64,000 nt of DNA. Origin: Phialocephala subalpina. Its lineage: Eukaryota; Ascomycota; Leotiomycetes; Helotiales; Mollisiaceae. Under the pieces are notes generated by a model. The model ran no database searches. It was not told the DNA's origin and saw only the letters and a list, made by a program, of their open reading frames with translations. Below, piece after piece: positions 47,753 through 58,136 of this stretch. The position numbers were made by a program, and so were the translations under genes. The stretch's first letter is position 1. Each line of letters starts with the position of its first letter. The stretch covers positions 1 through 64,000 of the forward strand of contig FJOG01000011.1 of NCBI GenBank assembly GCA_900073065.1, read 5' to 3'.

Positions 47753-49007
47753 TCACTTCATGGCACCAAAATCTAACTTCCTCGCAACCTTCTTCTCCCT
47801 CCCCTCCTCGCCATCCAACACCCCCGGCCTTCTCTTCAAATCCTCCCCAATCTTCTCCCCACCGCCTCCCTTCCTCGGCAAATCCATCGTCTTCGTCGGT
47901 TTCGGCTCCGCACCCCACCACCCATGTCTCAATGCCTCTTCAGCCGTAATCCTCTTCCTCGGATCCAAAATTAACATCTTCATCAATAGATCCACCCCCT
48001 CATGTCCCGCCGTGCCAAATGTCGCTAGATAATGATCTTTTTGCCTGATCGGTATAACCTGATCCGGGACTGTGTATTCGGGTAGCTGGGAAACGCCGGG
48101 CCAGTTGTCTTCGGTTGGTGTGCCGATGGCTTGGCAGATGAGGCTTATTTGGTGGACTTCGGTGTCTCCTGCTATGTATGGCGTTCTGAGCACTAATTCG
48201 GCGAAGACGAGACCAACGGACCAGATGTCGACTGCACCGCTGTAGTGCTTTGCTCCGAATAACAACTCTGGAGGTCGGTACCAGCGTGTGATGACGTTGG
48301 AAGTCATCATTCGATATGGATCTGAGAAGGAGCGTGCTAGACCGAAATCTGCGAGCTTGATTTCGCCGGTGGAGGATATGAGTAAATTGTTGGGTTTTAT
48401 ATCTCGATGCAGGACAAAGTTGGCGTGGCAGAACCAGATTGCTCGATTTAGCATGCCCATCCAGGCTTTTATGTCTGCTGCTCCGTATCTTATCCCACTG
48501 ACATCCTTTATGAGCATTTCGAGATCGCCGAGAGGTAGGAATTCGAGGACAAGGTTGAGGTTTTGGTCTTTGGAGGAGAATACGGAGAGGAGGGAGATGA
48601 TGTTCGGGTGAGAAAGTTCTTGGAGGTGTTTGAGTTCGCGGATGGCGTCGGGGGCCATTCCTTCTGTGTATTCTTTCTGGATCTTGATCTTCTTTATGGC
48701 GACGAATTTGGAGGGATCATTGCGAAGGTTGCCGAGGTAGACATTGGCATAGGTACCTTCACCGAGTTTCTTGCCTGGGAGATGTTAGTATCGACTCAGC
48801 AAGAATGGAAGTGTAGGCACCTTTGACGTATTTGTGCTTCTCTTCCTCACTCATCTGCTCCGCCAAATCTCGTCCTGAGCTGGCTCCATTGCTGGAGACC
48901 TCTGGAGTCGCGCCCTTGGAAGATGCTGCTGTAGTAGAGAGCTTCGACGACTTGTCATGTTCCTGCTTCACTGCTGAGCCAGGGACAACAAGGGGCGAGT
49001 TCGCCAT
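47753..49007 (-). CDS. KIN28: TFIIH cyclin-dependent kinase (CDK7/Kin28)
   Basis: A nuclear Ser/Thr kinase of TFIIH that phosphorylates the RNA polymerase II tail and may activate other CDKs. Two exons (49007-48821 and 48774-47753) give 402 residues. A Ser/Ala-rich leader precedes KKLGEGTYANVYLG (the glycine loop, split by the intron). VAIKKIKIQKEYTEG (catalytic Lys) follows, then the AIRELKHLQELSHPNIISLL helix, VLHRDIKPNNLL, KLADFGLARSF and the T-loop TSNVITRWYRPPELLFG with its activating Thr. The C-terminal lobe has ILDPRKRITAEEALRH. The reading assigns Kin28 rather than a cell-cycle CDK because the CDK helix is not PSTAIRE-like and the RWYRPPELLFG context suits CDK7. Confidence 0.93.
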
Positions 49008-49781
49008 TTTGAGGTAGTTTGAGGAGTCGAGAGGGGGCAGATGCTATTTCATACTTGTGGAAGGCGGTAGATATCCTGCTGCAAGATGTCCGTCCTCAGA
49101 GCAAGGCTGAGCGCACTTGATGTCGATGCTGCCGTTTGTCAACACAGGGCTGCGTTCTACGAATGTCAGCCTCGTCTTTCTGTAGGCACACGGCACGTGC
49201 ACCATCGGCGAATCTTTTTTAATCCGATGTCCGACAGCCGAGATTTATCCCTGCCTTGTTTTCATTTCTCAGGCACAGCCGACAGCCACAGACGACAGCC
49301 ACAACGCGTGTGGCGTTCCGATCGACCCCCACCAATCACTAGATGCTAGAAACATACTATGACATCACTCCAACAACAATTCCTCAACCTTCGTCGTTCC
49401 AGCCCCATATTAGCACAGTTTTCGTCGCAATCTAAACCCGAATGGTCCGAAGTTACAAAGCTTTGTTGCCATGATGTCAACACTTTCCCCTTCCTACCTG
49501 AGTCGGAAAGCACGATGCTGCACTGCGAGGAATAAGCAGCAAGAGCACATCACCAGGTAAACGGTACCAGCGGCAAAAGAAGTAGTCTCCGTATGCCAAG
49601 GTTGGTTGGAAATCGACGCGTGTGTGGCAGAGATATCTTCACTTCCCTCCCTTGCGGGTATTTTTATTGACCTCGTTCTTATATCTCCTTCTATTGCTTC
49701 TCCTTCCTCTCTCCCCATCCGTGCCTCTCTTGACAAGATACCCTTCACTACTCTCGCAAGGAAACAACAAGTACAGCAACG

Positions 49782-50790
49782 ATGTGGGGTGTTAGTTATT
49801 GGGTATGTCTAACTTCCTGGACGTCCCGGATCATACGGAGAGAGCATGAACTAATGCTTCATAGGTTTTCCCAGTGGTATCTGGACTATGTTGGCTTGGA
49901 ATGCTTCTAGGTCTACTCATCCATTGGGCAGTAGATGGGAAACCACATTATCCATGGATGGAAAGTGGTCAAAACATCGCCTACATTTCCGACGTTGGAG
50001 CGACAAACCTCAAGCCTCTCTTCATTGCTGGCTCAGCCGTTACGACCGTCTTTCTTGACTTGTCGTTCCTCTCAGAACGATGGCTTCGACACCGAGGCCG
50101 ATTGGCGAAGAACTTAACTCGCACTGAGAAAGTGCTTTCGACCCTCTCAATCGCATTCGCAATCATTGGGACATGCGGTTTGGTTCTGCTCAGTATTTTC
50201 GATACGGCGCATTATCCTAGGGTACACGACGTTATGCTTTTGCTCTTCATCGCTGGATACATTATCTCTGCCATATTCATCTGCTGGGAGTATCAACGGC
50301 TTGGAATCCGTACGTCACTTTCTCTCACTCTGCAAAAAGCCAATCTAATATCAAAACAGACTTCCGCCAACATCGAATCCTCCGCGCCTCCTTCTGGATA
50401 AAACTCTCCTTCATCATCCTCGAAGCCTGCCTCGCAATCGCCTTCGCAGTAACCAATTTCCGCCATGCGAGAAATGCCGCCGCAGTCCTAGAATGGACCA
50501 TCGCGTTCATCTTCACATTTTACGTCTTCTCGTTCTTCATCGACTTATTGCCTGCCGTACACACAAAACATTCGAACAGGAAATTTGGAAGTTCGAGTGG
50601 AGAGACGGAGATGCAGATGGAGCAGAATGATGATATGGCACAAGCAAATCAAGGACAAGCGAGAGCGCATGATGCGGGGTATGGGAGGAATACAGCGGAG
50701 ACGGATAGAACTCTCGCGTCGAATAACTACAGGACGGTCAATGGAGTCAAGTATGACATGCAGCAGTTACCTGCGTCGAGTAACTTTTAA
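49782..50790 (+). CDS. Frag1/DRAM/Sfk1 family membrane protein
   Basis: Three exons (49782-49802, 49865-50309, 50360-50790) give 298 residues. About six membrane helices are visible: VVSGLCWLGMLLGLLIHWAV, then NIAYISDVGATNLKPLF (the family hallmark), LSTLSIAFAIIGTCGLVLL, VMLLLFIAGYIISAIFICW, FIILEACLAIAFAV and WTIAFIFTFYVFSFFIDLL. The C-terminal tail is polar and disordered. Yeast Sfk1 acts at the plasma membrane in lipid asymmetry and PI4-kinase control, so a similar role is possible. The first exon codes only seven residues (MWGVSYW). It is divergent from the kinase gene, with about 775 bp between the starts. Confidence 0.88.
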
Positions 50791-51420
50791 GTTACGGGCA
50801 TGAGGGTGTCGGACACAAGGCGCCGAGGTGGAGGAGGTAATACGAATTGTATATATGGGTCGTGGGCTGGGCGTTGGAGACGGGGAGGCTTTGCATCTAT
50901 AAAAGGGGTTGGCAGCATGGCGTTCGAGTTAGAACATAGCATGATAACGAATATAAATAATGATATCCAAGTTCTACGTTCCACTCTTCCAACTCTAGTG
51001 GTTGAATATGCTGGGGGTGAGAGAAGTCAAGTGACGGCCAAACGTACGAGATACTTGACCTTTCAATTCGGTCTGAGATGTCCATTTTTCGCCCTTTTCT
51101 GTATCAAATATCATTCCACTAAAAGTGGCCTTTACAAGTACTTTCTCAGAGTCAAACAGTCTCCATTAAATTATCTGTCTTGACCAGTACCAGAAGCATA
51201 TCTTCTAAGTTCAGTCTCAGGAACAGACAATCTCCTCTGAGTTGTACGCCCTATTCAGTATCGGATACGCTCCTTCCAAGTACTCTCTTTAAAACCGACA
51301 ATCTTCCCTGCATTGTCCGTCCTGACCAGCACCAGATGCAGATGTTCTAATCTCCATAGTGAATATCAACCCTCTCACCACGCTGCTCTATGTTCTTCTT
51401 GCATTCGCCCTTACCGACAC
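50791..51420. other. Convergent spacer with diverged 74-bp repeat pair
   Basis: It lies between the Sfk1-type gene and the HET gene. It contains two related 74-bp segments (51135-51208 and 51277-51350) that align without gaps and differ mostly by C/T changes. Confidence 0.5.
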
Positions 51421-52613
51421 CTATCTCCTAGAGAGGTCTTCCATGATCGACCACCGGACGAGTTGATAATGCTCGTCTTGCAATACAAGCACATCCTGGT
51501 ACGGCCAGCCTTCCAAAGCACTACCTTCAACAGGCAACGACTCCCTGCACCTAACCCTCCGATACGCCTTCCTCGCCTCCCCATTAAGAAAGAAATTCGC
51601 ACCTCGGACCGGCTCTAAATACACCATGAAGATCTTCCACTCACTCCCAACCTTCACATCACACTGCAAGGCAGAGAGGAATACTGTTTCTCTTTCACCG
51701 TCAACCTCGGGGTCCGCACCTCTCTCAATCATATTCATTCTAATCGAAAGCCCAACCTTCGTCATAACAAACGGACTCAAATTCGACGGATGCCATAATC
51801 CCAGCTTCGGCGTATCACGAAAATCATTCGGGCTCGTGGCAAGTAATCCACTACTCTCATATTCTGCATGCCATGCAAAAATCGTCTGATCGAAACTTGT
51901 CTGCATGATCTCATTCTGCAATCGTCTAAATGCCTTGATAGCCCCTTCGCTATAAATAACAGGCATATTAACGTTAAATATCCCCATGAGACTGTAAGCC
52001 ATGTCTTCGCTGCGAGTAGTTTCCCGTCTCGAAGCCCAGCACATTCGCTCCGCGATGCAGGAATTTGGCAACAAGTCTCTATTTGCAAGGACCTTCTCAT
52101 CAATCTTCGTCACGTTTGCAATCGTTTTGTTCAAGTAAGGCAAGTTCTCGATCGGAGACCAGTCGATTGCGAAGAAGTGTCGTGTTTTAGAGGCGAGTAG
52201 TTCTTGTAAGGTCCAGCCTCGTGTGAACCAACGACTGGATTTCATGGCGTTGAGTACTTGATCTCCTGTATCTGAGGATGTGGCAGGTACATTTTCGAGA
52301 TATATGAGGCATTCTGATGAGTTGTAGTAGTATCTGTACATGGAGTTTATCGCTTCTGATAATTCGGTACTGCTGCGTTTGTCGATGCAGCATGTATCTG
52401 CCCAGGCATACTCGAAGCCGTGAGTCTTTGCTAGAGCACAGAATTGAACGAGCTTTTTGAAGCCGGGTTTGGATCGAGTGGCTTAATTGGGAGTTTGCAT
52501 CTCGAGGAATGAGATTTCTGAGTTGGACCAGGTGTGTGAGAGGATAGCGTATGGAAGAATATTTGAGTCAAGAACTCTTCAATCTCAAGAGTAGCTGTGT
52601 TGAGGAGCCGCAT
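51421..52613 (-). pseudogene. HET-domain gene with frameshift and stop
   Basis: Fungal HET (heterokaryon incompatibility) domain genes control non-self recognition and cell death. The start at 52613 reads MRLLNTATLEIEEF. The conserved block then continues one frame away as DSNILPYAILSHTW, so one base is missing near 52570. An in-frame TAA follows at 52485-52483, 20-odd codons on. After it the frame is open to 51421 with ADTCCIDKRSS, ELSEAINSMYRYYY, FTRGWTLQELLASK and YSLMGIFNVNMPVIYSEG, all HET hallmarks. No intron with GT-AG ends removes both lesions. It is probably inactive. Translation from the internal Met (52341) would lack the N-terminal third of the domain. Confidence 0.8.
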
Positions 52614-53247
52614 GCTTGTAGAGTCTGGTACTTGGTTCTAGGTTATGATCTTGAGTTGATTGCCAGCTAGCTTGTTTGTGAGAAGATTTGCAAACGGGTG
52701 GTCCAAGGGTGCATGGAAGGAAGGCTGCGATTACTAATCTGCCTGATGATTGGCGTTACACCAGCGCTCAGCTGCTACCAACTCTGGTATGTGAGCCTAT
52801 GAATGCAGTTGGGAGATGCGAGAAATAACTTCTGGTTCTTGACTCACTGAGTTAGACTTCAACACGAACGAGAGCAAGAAGCGTAAGAATACAATATTTA
52901 TATTATTACTGCTACCCGTTTACCCCTTCTCACCATTCATTTCATAAACGTACATGCACCTCATCAATGCATCGCATCAAAATGCAGATGTCCTCCAAAC
53001 CAAATCCAATCCCAGATATACCTATTTGACCTTGAAGTCAGATTGTATCCATTTCCCCTCCCAGAACCAAAAAAGAGTCGTTTGTATAGAACGTAAAAAT
53101 CGTAAAATCATTGCTTGAAGCATAGAAGCGAGACCAGAGCAGAAGGTATCGTTAACGAACGCCTCACCTTTCCTATTTTACCCTTTCCCCTTTCACCAAC
53201 CTTTCACTTCTCAATCTTCAAGACTCCGATTAGCCCCAAATATTAAG
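52614..53247. other. Intergenic, no gene seen
   Basis: Upstream of the HET relic and downstream of EIS1. No domain or repeat was seen. Confidence 0.5.
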
Positions 53248-55878
53248 TCAGATATCCTCAGTAAACTTCGTACTCCTAACAGGACTACTACTCTTCTCCG
53301 CCACAAAGGTTGGCGGCGGCGCAAGATCTTCATCGAAATTATCCCTCGCTTCCTGGAACTCTTCATCCTCATGTCGTTCCGGCTCATCGCTCAATGAAGA
53401 GACATCGCCATCTCTTCTGTTCGTCGTCCGACCTCTATCCTCTTCTGCGTCGTCGACTACACTTGCGCCACCTGTTGTAGAGACAGGCGCAACGGTAGAT
53501 GCGTTAGCTACGTCGCGGACTGAGGATGATTTGGCGCCGAGAGAGGCGGTGGAGTTATTTGCGCTTGCGCCTGTCAAGGCTGCTCCTCCGACGAAACTGC
53601 CTCTTTTCCCGTCTGTTTCTTTGGTGCTCTTCTCTTCCTTACCGGCGGATTTTTGACCCCTACTCATTCGTCTCGAGAAGTTCTTCTTTAGCCAACTCTT
53701 GACTTTACCACCTTCTTTAGGGGAGGTGGGAGAGAGGGGGGTGGTGAGACCATCTTCCGCATTTGCTGCGGCAGCGGATTCACGCATGCGGGTTGAGGCA
53801 GCGTCTTCCATGGAGGTGCGGGTGTGGATTGCAGAGGGGATTGTGGAGCCTTCGCGGCGTTCGGCGATGGTGGGTTTGGGTTCTTCGATTGTTGGCGTTT
53901 TTGTTTCTGTTGCTGCTGCGGGCTCGGTGTCTGCGGTGTGAGCTGTCTCGGTCTCAGGCTCGACCGGACTGAGCTCTTCCTCTCGCCCCTGATCGACAGT
54001 AGTGCCGGCAGCTGGTGCAACGATTCCAGCTTCTTCTGCTTTTGTGGATTTGCGCTTCTCCTTCAATGCAGATTTCTCTTCCTGTTTGACGAGTTTCTTT
54101 TCGTCTTTATCTTGTTCTATTTGCCATTAGTATATATGGAAAGAATTGTAGCAGTGAGAACTTACGTCTCAACTTCTTGTTAATCTCCTTCTCCTCCCTC
54201 TCTCTTGTCTTTTTCTCTGTCTCCTTTCGCTTTTGAGTCTCTTGTTCCAACTTCAACGCAGCCTGTCTCTCGCGTTCAGCCTCAGCCTTCTCATTGATCT
54301 CATCCAGTACCGGTTGAACGTTTCGCGCAGCTACCAAATCAACTGCGCTTTGGTTGATGAACTGTCCACCACCAATATGAATCTTACCATGATTCTCCAT
54401 GCGAGTATCGCTCTTGGCTTGAGCAGCTGCATGAGCTTTAACCTCCCACTCACTCAGCAGAGACGGAGCAATCTTGCCGGTATCTTGGAAGACTCGCTCG
54501 TCCATGCCATGGAGAGACTTAGTGACATTTCGCTGAGCAGCTGCGATCAGAGCTTCGCGGTCTTGTTGCCGTTTCTTTTGATCGACTTGGGAGAGGTTGT
54601 TTGAGAATAGTGACATTTGTGCTCGAATCTTGTTCGACTGCTCGAGATCTGAATCATTGGTGCCGAGACTGGATGCTCGGTTCCGAGTTCTTCCTCTGAT
54701 GGATAATCTGGATTGTGGCTTTGGACTGCTGCCATAGTAGTCACGATACTCGCGATTCGTCATGTGCTCGTCGTGAAGTTTGGCGAGTCTCTCCTGAGCT
54801 AGCTTCTGGGCAGCTTCTTGGAGGTTGTTGAAACGCATTGGAGTAGGCTCATCAATCGATGAGAGTGATGATCCTCTTCTGCCATGTGCTGCTCGAGCTC
54901 CGGACATGCCTTGTGCGGATGAAGTAGCATCGATCTGCTTTTGCTGAACGTTATACATCTGTTTCGCCATCGCAATAGCAGACGCCCTCAACGTATCTTG
55001 TCGATTCTGCTCCTCAACTTCTGGCGCCACAGGAGGATGGCTTGTGTACATATCCCTGGACATGTTCGTATAGGGAGTCGCACCGATTTCCGGATCCACC
55101 TGACTTCTCCTCAAAGTCCCAGACCTATGAGCCGAAGTAGCAGCAGTCAACGCATTGCTCGCCGCATTCGCCTCGTCCGGATATGTATTCGGCTTCACGA
55201 CAACTGGTTGTGACTCTGCTCTCTTACGACTCGAAGACATCGCTCCAGTAGCAGCAAGCAAAGAACCCTGACGACCAAGCTCCGTATGTCCATAATCGAG
55301 ATTGACAGCCAAACCGCCAGCCCTCTCCTTCGTCATCGCTTGTGTCGCTGCAGAATTTCCCCAAGCCGAAGCTTCAGGCTGCCAAATTTCAACCTTGCCA
55401 CCGTCTCGATGTGCCAACAACGCAGCCTTTGCGCCGTATGCGCTCTGTTCTGGTTGCCAGAGTGGTGCCATTTTGTAGTCTTTTGCGAGCATCGCAGCTG
55501 CAGATGCAGAAGCTGAGGGATCTGGTTTCCAATGCTCGAAAGGCTTTTGGTTCGCCCAGCCCAAACTTGCTGCTGCACCGGCTGCAGAGTCGCCTGTCTT
55601 TAATCCGGCGGATGGGTAGCTTGGGAGATCTTTTGGTTGCGCGTATTTGAGGCTGGCTGCGGCACCTGTGAACGGTCATGTTGGCAAATAATTCCGTAAA
55701 TTCCGATGGATGACAACTTACCAGCAGAAGAGAGTTTGTGATCGCTGTCGAGAAATTCGTAGCCATCTTTGTCTGGCTTCGTGTAAAGTGCTGCCGTAGC
55801 TGCTTGGTCTTGGAGGTGGGAGGATTTCGTATGATGGTGACTATCTTGGATTGGTCCGCTAACAGTGGTCTGCGCCAT
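53248..55878 (-). CDS. EIS1: Eisosome protein 1
   Basis: A cytosolic protein that helps build eisosomes, the furrow-like domains under the plasma membrane. The start chosen is MAQTTVSGPIQDSH at 55878. The upstream Met at 55908 is possible but less like relatives. Introns lie near 55720-55660 and 54170-54115. The N-terminal part has repeated Ala-rich units typical of the family (YTKPDKDGYEFLDSDHKLSS, then AGAAASLGWANQKPFEHWKP, MAPLWQPEQSAYGAKAALLA and VEIWQPEASAWGNSAA). MYTSHPPVAPEVEEQNR and a Lys/Glu coiled coil (near 54150-54310) follow. The C-terminal third is disordered and Ser/Thr/Glu-rich. The Kex/basic stretch SWLKKNFSRRMSRG (near 53660) is also family-like. Length is about 840 residues. 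Confidence 0.88.
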
Positions 55879-56283
55879 CCTCACGAAATTGCTGTAGGTA
55901 CGAGACACGAATTGGTGTCTATGGCTGGGGAGGCGTTTGGGATATATGAGGTGGTTTTGAACTCGGAAGCTATGGAAGGGATACAGGCAGGAGCTGTAAC
56001 AAGCTCGAGCATGCGTTGATCAGATGGTGTGATGGACGAGAGCTGTACACTGCTTATTATCGAGGGATGGGATCAGCGTAATCAGGAATTGTAGTGTATG
56101 AAGTAGGTCAAACCGGCAGCAGACCGAGAGGAGGAGCTCTGTTTATTGTGCATCATCATCATGGCGCTGTCTCTAACTGTGGTGCGTTTAGTCTGATCCG
56201 ATCAGTTCCTCCCAAGCTTCTCTCGTTGTTGGACCCCTTCTTGATCGAGACTGGCTATACGTCATTTTTGCGACAGTCTCTCC

Positions 56284-56321
56284 AGCCACAGCCATAGCCA
56301 TAGCCACAGCCACAGCCACAG
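56284..56321. repeat. CCACAG-type hexamer repeat
   Basis: Six tandem hexamers (CCACAG with two CCATAG variants) lie in the divergent spacer between EIS1 and the phosphatase gene. It is a simple repeat. Confidence 0.8.
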
Positions 56322-56766
56322 CTGAAAGCGGAATAGGTGTGCCCATCACAATGAACGACTGCCAGTGAAGGAACATGTGAGACTGAGACAAAAAGCTTCA
56401 TCGTGAACATGAGTTGCAAGGACACTTTATATGTTTTGTATATTTTACATGTCCGACATTAATACAAACACTTCATTCTGCAGGGAAGCTCTCCATCCCC
56501 ACAGTCATGGATGGCATCATGAACCGTGATCGGCACTAGGATCTCAAATTTCGCTTGAATAATTGAATTCCCTGTTTGCTTTCGTCTCACTGCAGCTTGA
56601 GGAGACTCTTATTTCAAGATCGCGAACCTCAATTGAGGAGTTCGTCCCCGCATTTTCAGGCTTTACAATCGCACGATTTCTCTTTCTTGCCCTTTGACAC
56701 TTGATTTTTGGCACATCCCAATCCAAAACAGCGGTCAGCGCTGCTCAATCCGTACAAACTCGCACC

Positions 56767-58000
56767 ATGTCGAATCCCAATGCGGATGCCAAGAGGAGTG
56801 AACTCCGAAGACGACAGACAGAAGAAGCTAGAGAAAAGTCATTTGATAATATCTTGAATTTCAGAGATGTAGGCAGGACGATAAATGACTTCCTAGGAGA
56901 AAGGCGAGTCGCTGAGGGGAAGATATTTCGGAGTGCAAGACCAGGTCTATCCTCATCTCATTTGGGTTCCAAGGGCAGAGGTGTTGACCATGTCAAGATG
57001 ATGCCACAATGGAAGACAGACGGCGACTGAAAGAGGAGTATGGCATCAAGACAGTCATGGATCTCAGAACGGTGTATGTATCTTCTCATAATTCTCAAGC
57101 CTCACATGCCCACGCCTCATTCGCCCCTCTCAAACCTGCCTATCAAAGCTCTCATTAACAATCCTCAGAACCGAACACGCAAACGCCGCAAAAAAGCGCG
57201 ACCACGATCTCACAATCCCCACCATCCTCCAATCCAACTCAGCGCTTTCCGAACCAATCAAGATCCCCGGCATGAACTACCTAGAAATAAACATCAACGG
57301 GAAAGGTTTCGAGCGGAGCTTGCTATGGCAATTGAAATGGTGGAGCTTACTGCATGCCTTCCCTTCCACCCCAAATCTATAATCCTCCTTGATATTTTGA
57401 GGAAAGGGTTTTTGAATGAATAGTTTAAGAGCTGACAAAAACATGCAGGAAACTCATCATCCTAATGGCCTTCGGCTACAGAATGGAAGCTATCCATATT
57501 CTTGGGAGCGAAGTAATGCAACCAAAAGGTCTGATCGGTTTGGGATATGACTCTTTAGATCATTGTGGACCAGAAATCGCTCAAGCTCTCCGCGCCTTCT
57601 CTGAACCCTCAAACCTCCCAATCCTAGCCCACTGCACCCAAGGCAAAGATCGAACCGGCCTAATCACCTCCCTCATCCTCTTCTTACTACATATCCCTGA
57701 CGAGGCGATAAGTAAGGATTATGTGATGAGTGAGAAAGAATTGTTGCCGGAGAAGGAGGAGAGGATGAAGGAGATTAGTAGTATTGGGTATGTCTCCACC
57801 TCGTCAAAGTGATTTCCGTACTGTGCTGATGGTGTGATGTTGGCAGGTTGACAGAAGACTTCGCTGGGTGTCCTTCGGACTGGATTCAGCAGATGGATAG
57901 CTACCTCAACAAGAATTATGGTGGCGTGGAAAAGTATTGCGAAAGCATTGGGTTGACGAAGGGCGAGTTGGAGGATTTGAGGACCGTGTTAAGCTATTAA
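56767..58000 (+). CDS. Protein tyrosine phosphatase (Y_phosphatase3 family)
   Basis: A cysteine phosphatase of the bacterial/fungal Tyr/Ser phosphatase group. It starts MSNPNADAKRSELRR. Early motifs are NILNFRDVGRTIND and KIFRSARP, and a following exon gives MEDRRRLKEEYGIKTVMDLR. The next exon (from about 57170) has IPGMNYLEININGKGFERSL. The active site HCTQGKDRTG (Cys nucleophile, Arg) lies in LPILAHCTQGKDRTGLITSL near 57630. A last exon from about 57848 ends VEKYCESIGLTKGELEDL. Four or five exons are needed. The intron ending at about 57449 has no convincing GT donor at the expected place, and GCATGC near 57352 could be a GC-AG donor. Natural substrate unknown. Confidence 0.85.
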
Positions 58001-58136
58001 GCTGAAGGGGCGTTGTGTTTTGCATGGTTTTAGAGAGGAAGCTTCAAGGCAACAAAGCACGAAGTAATGAAGTAGCACAAGGACAAAGAACCTCGCTACA
58101 ATTTACCTCTCAATCTCTCAGCATAGTCCAAGATTC

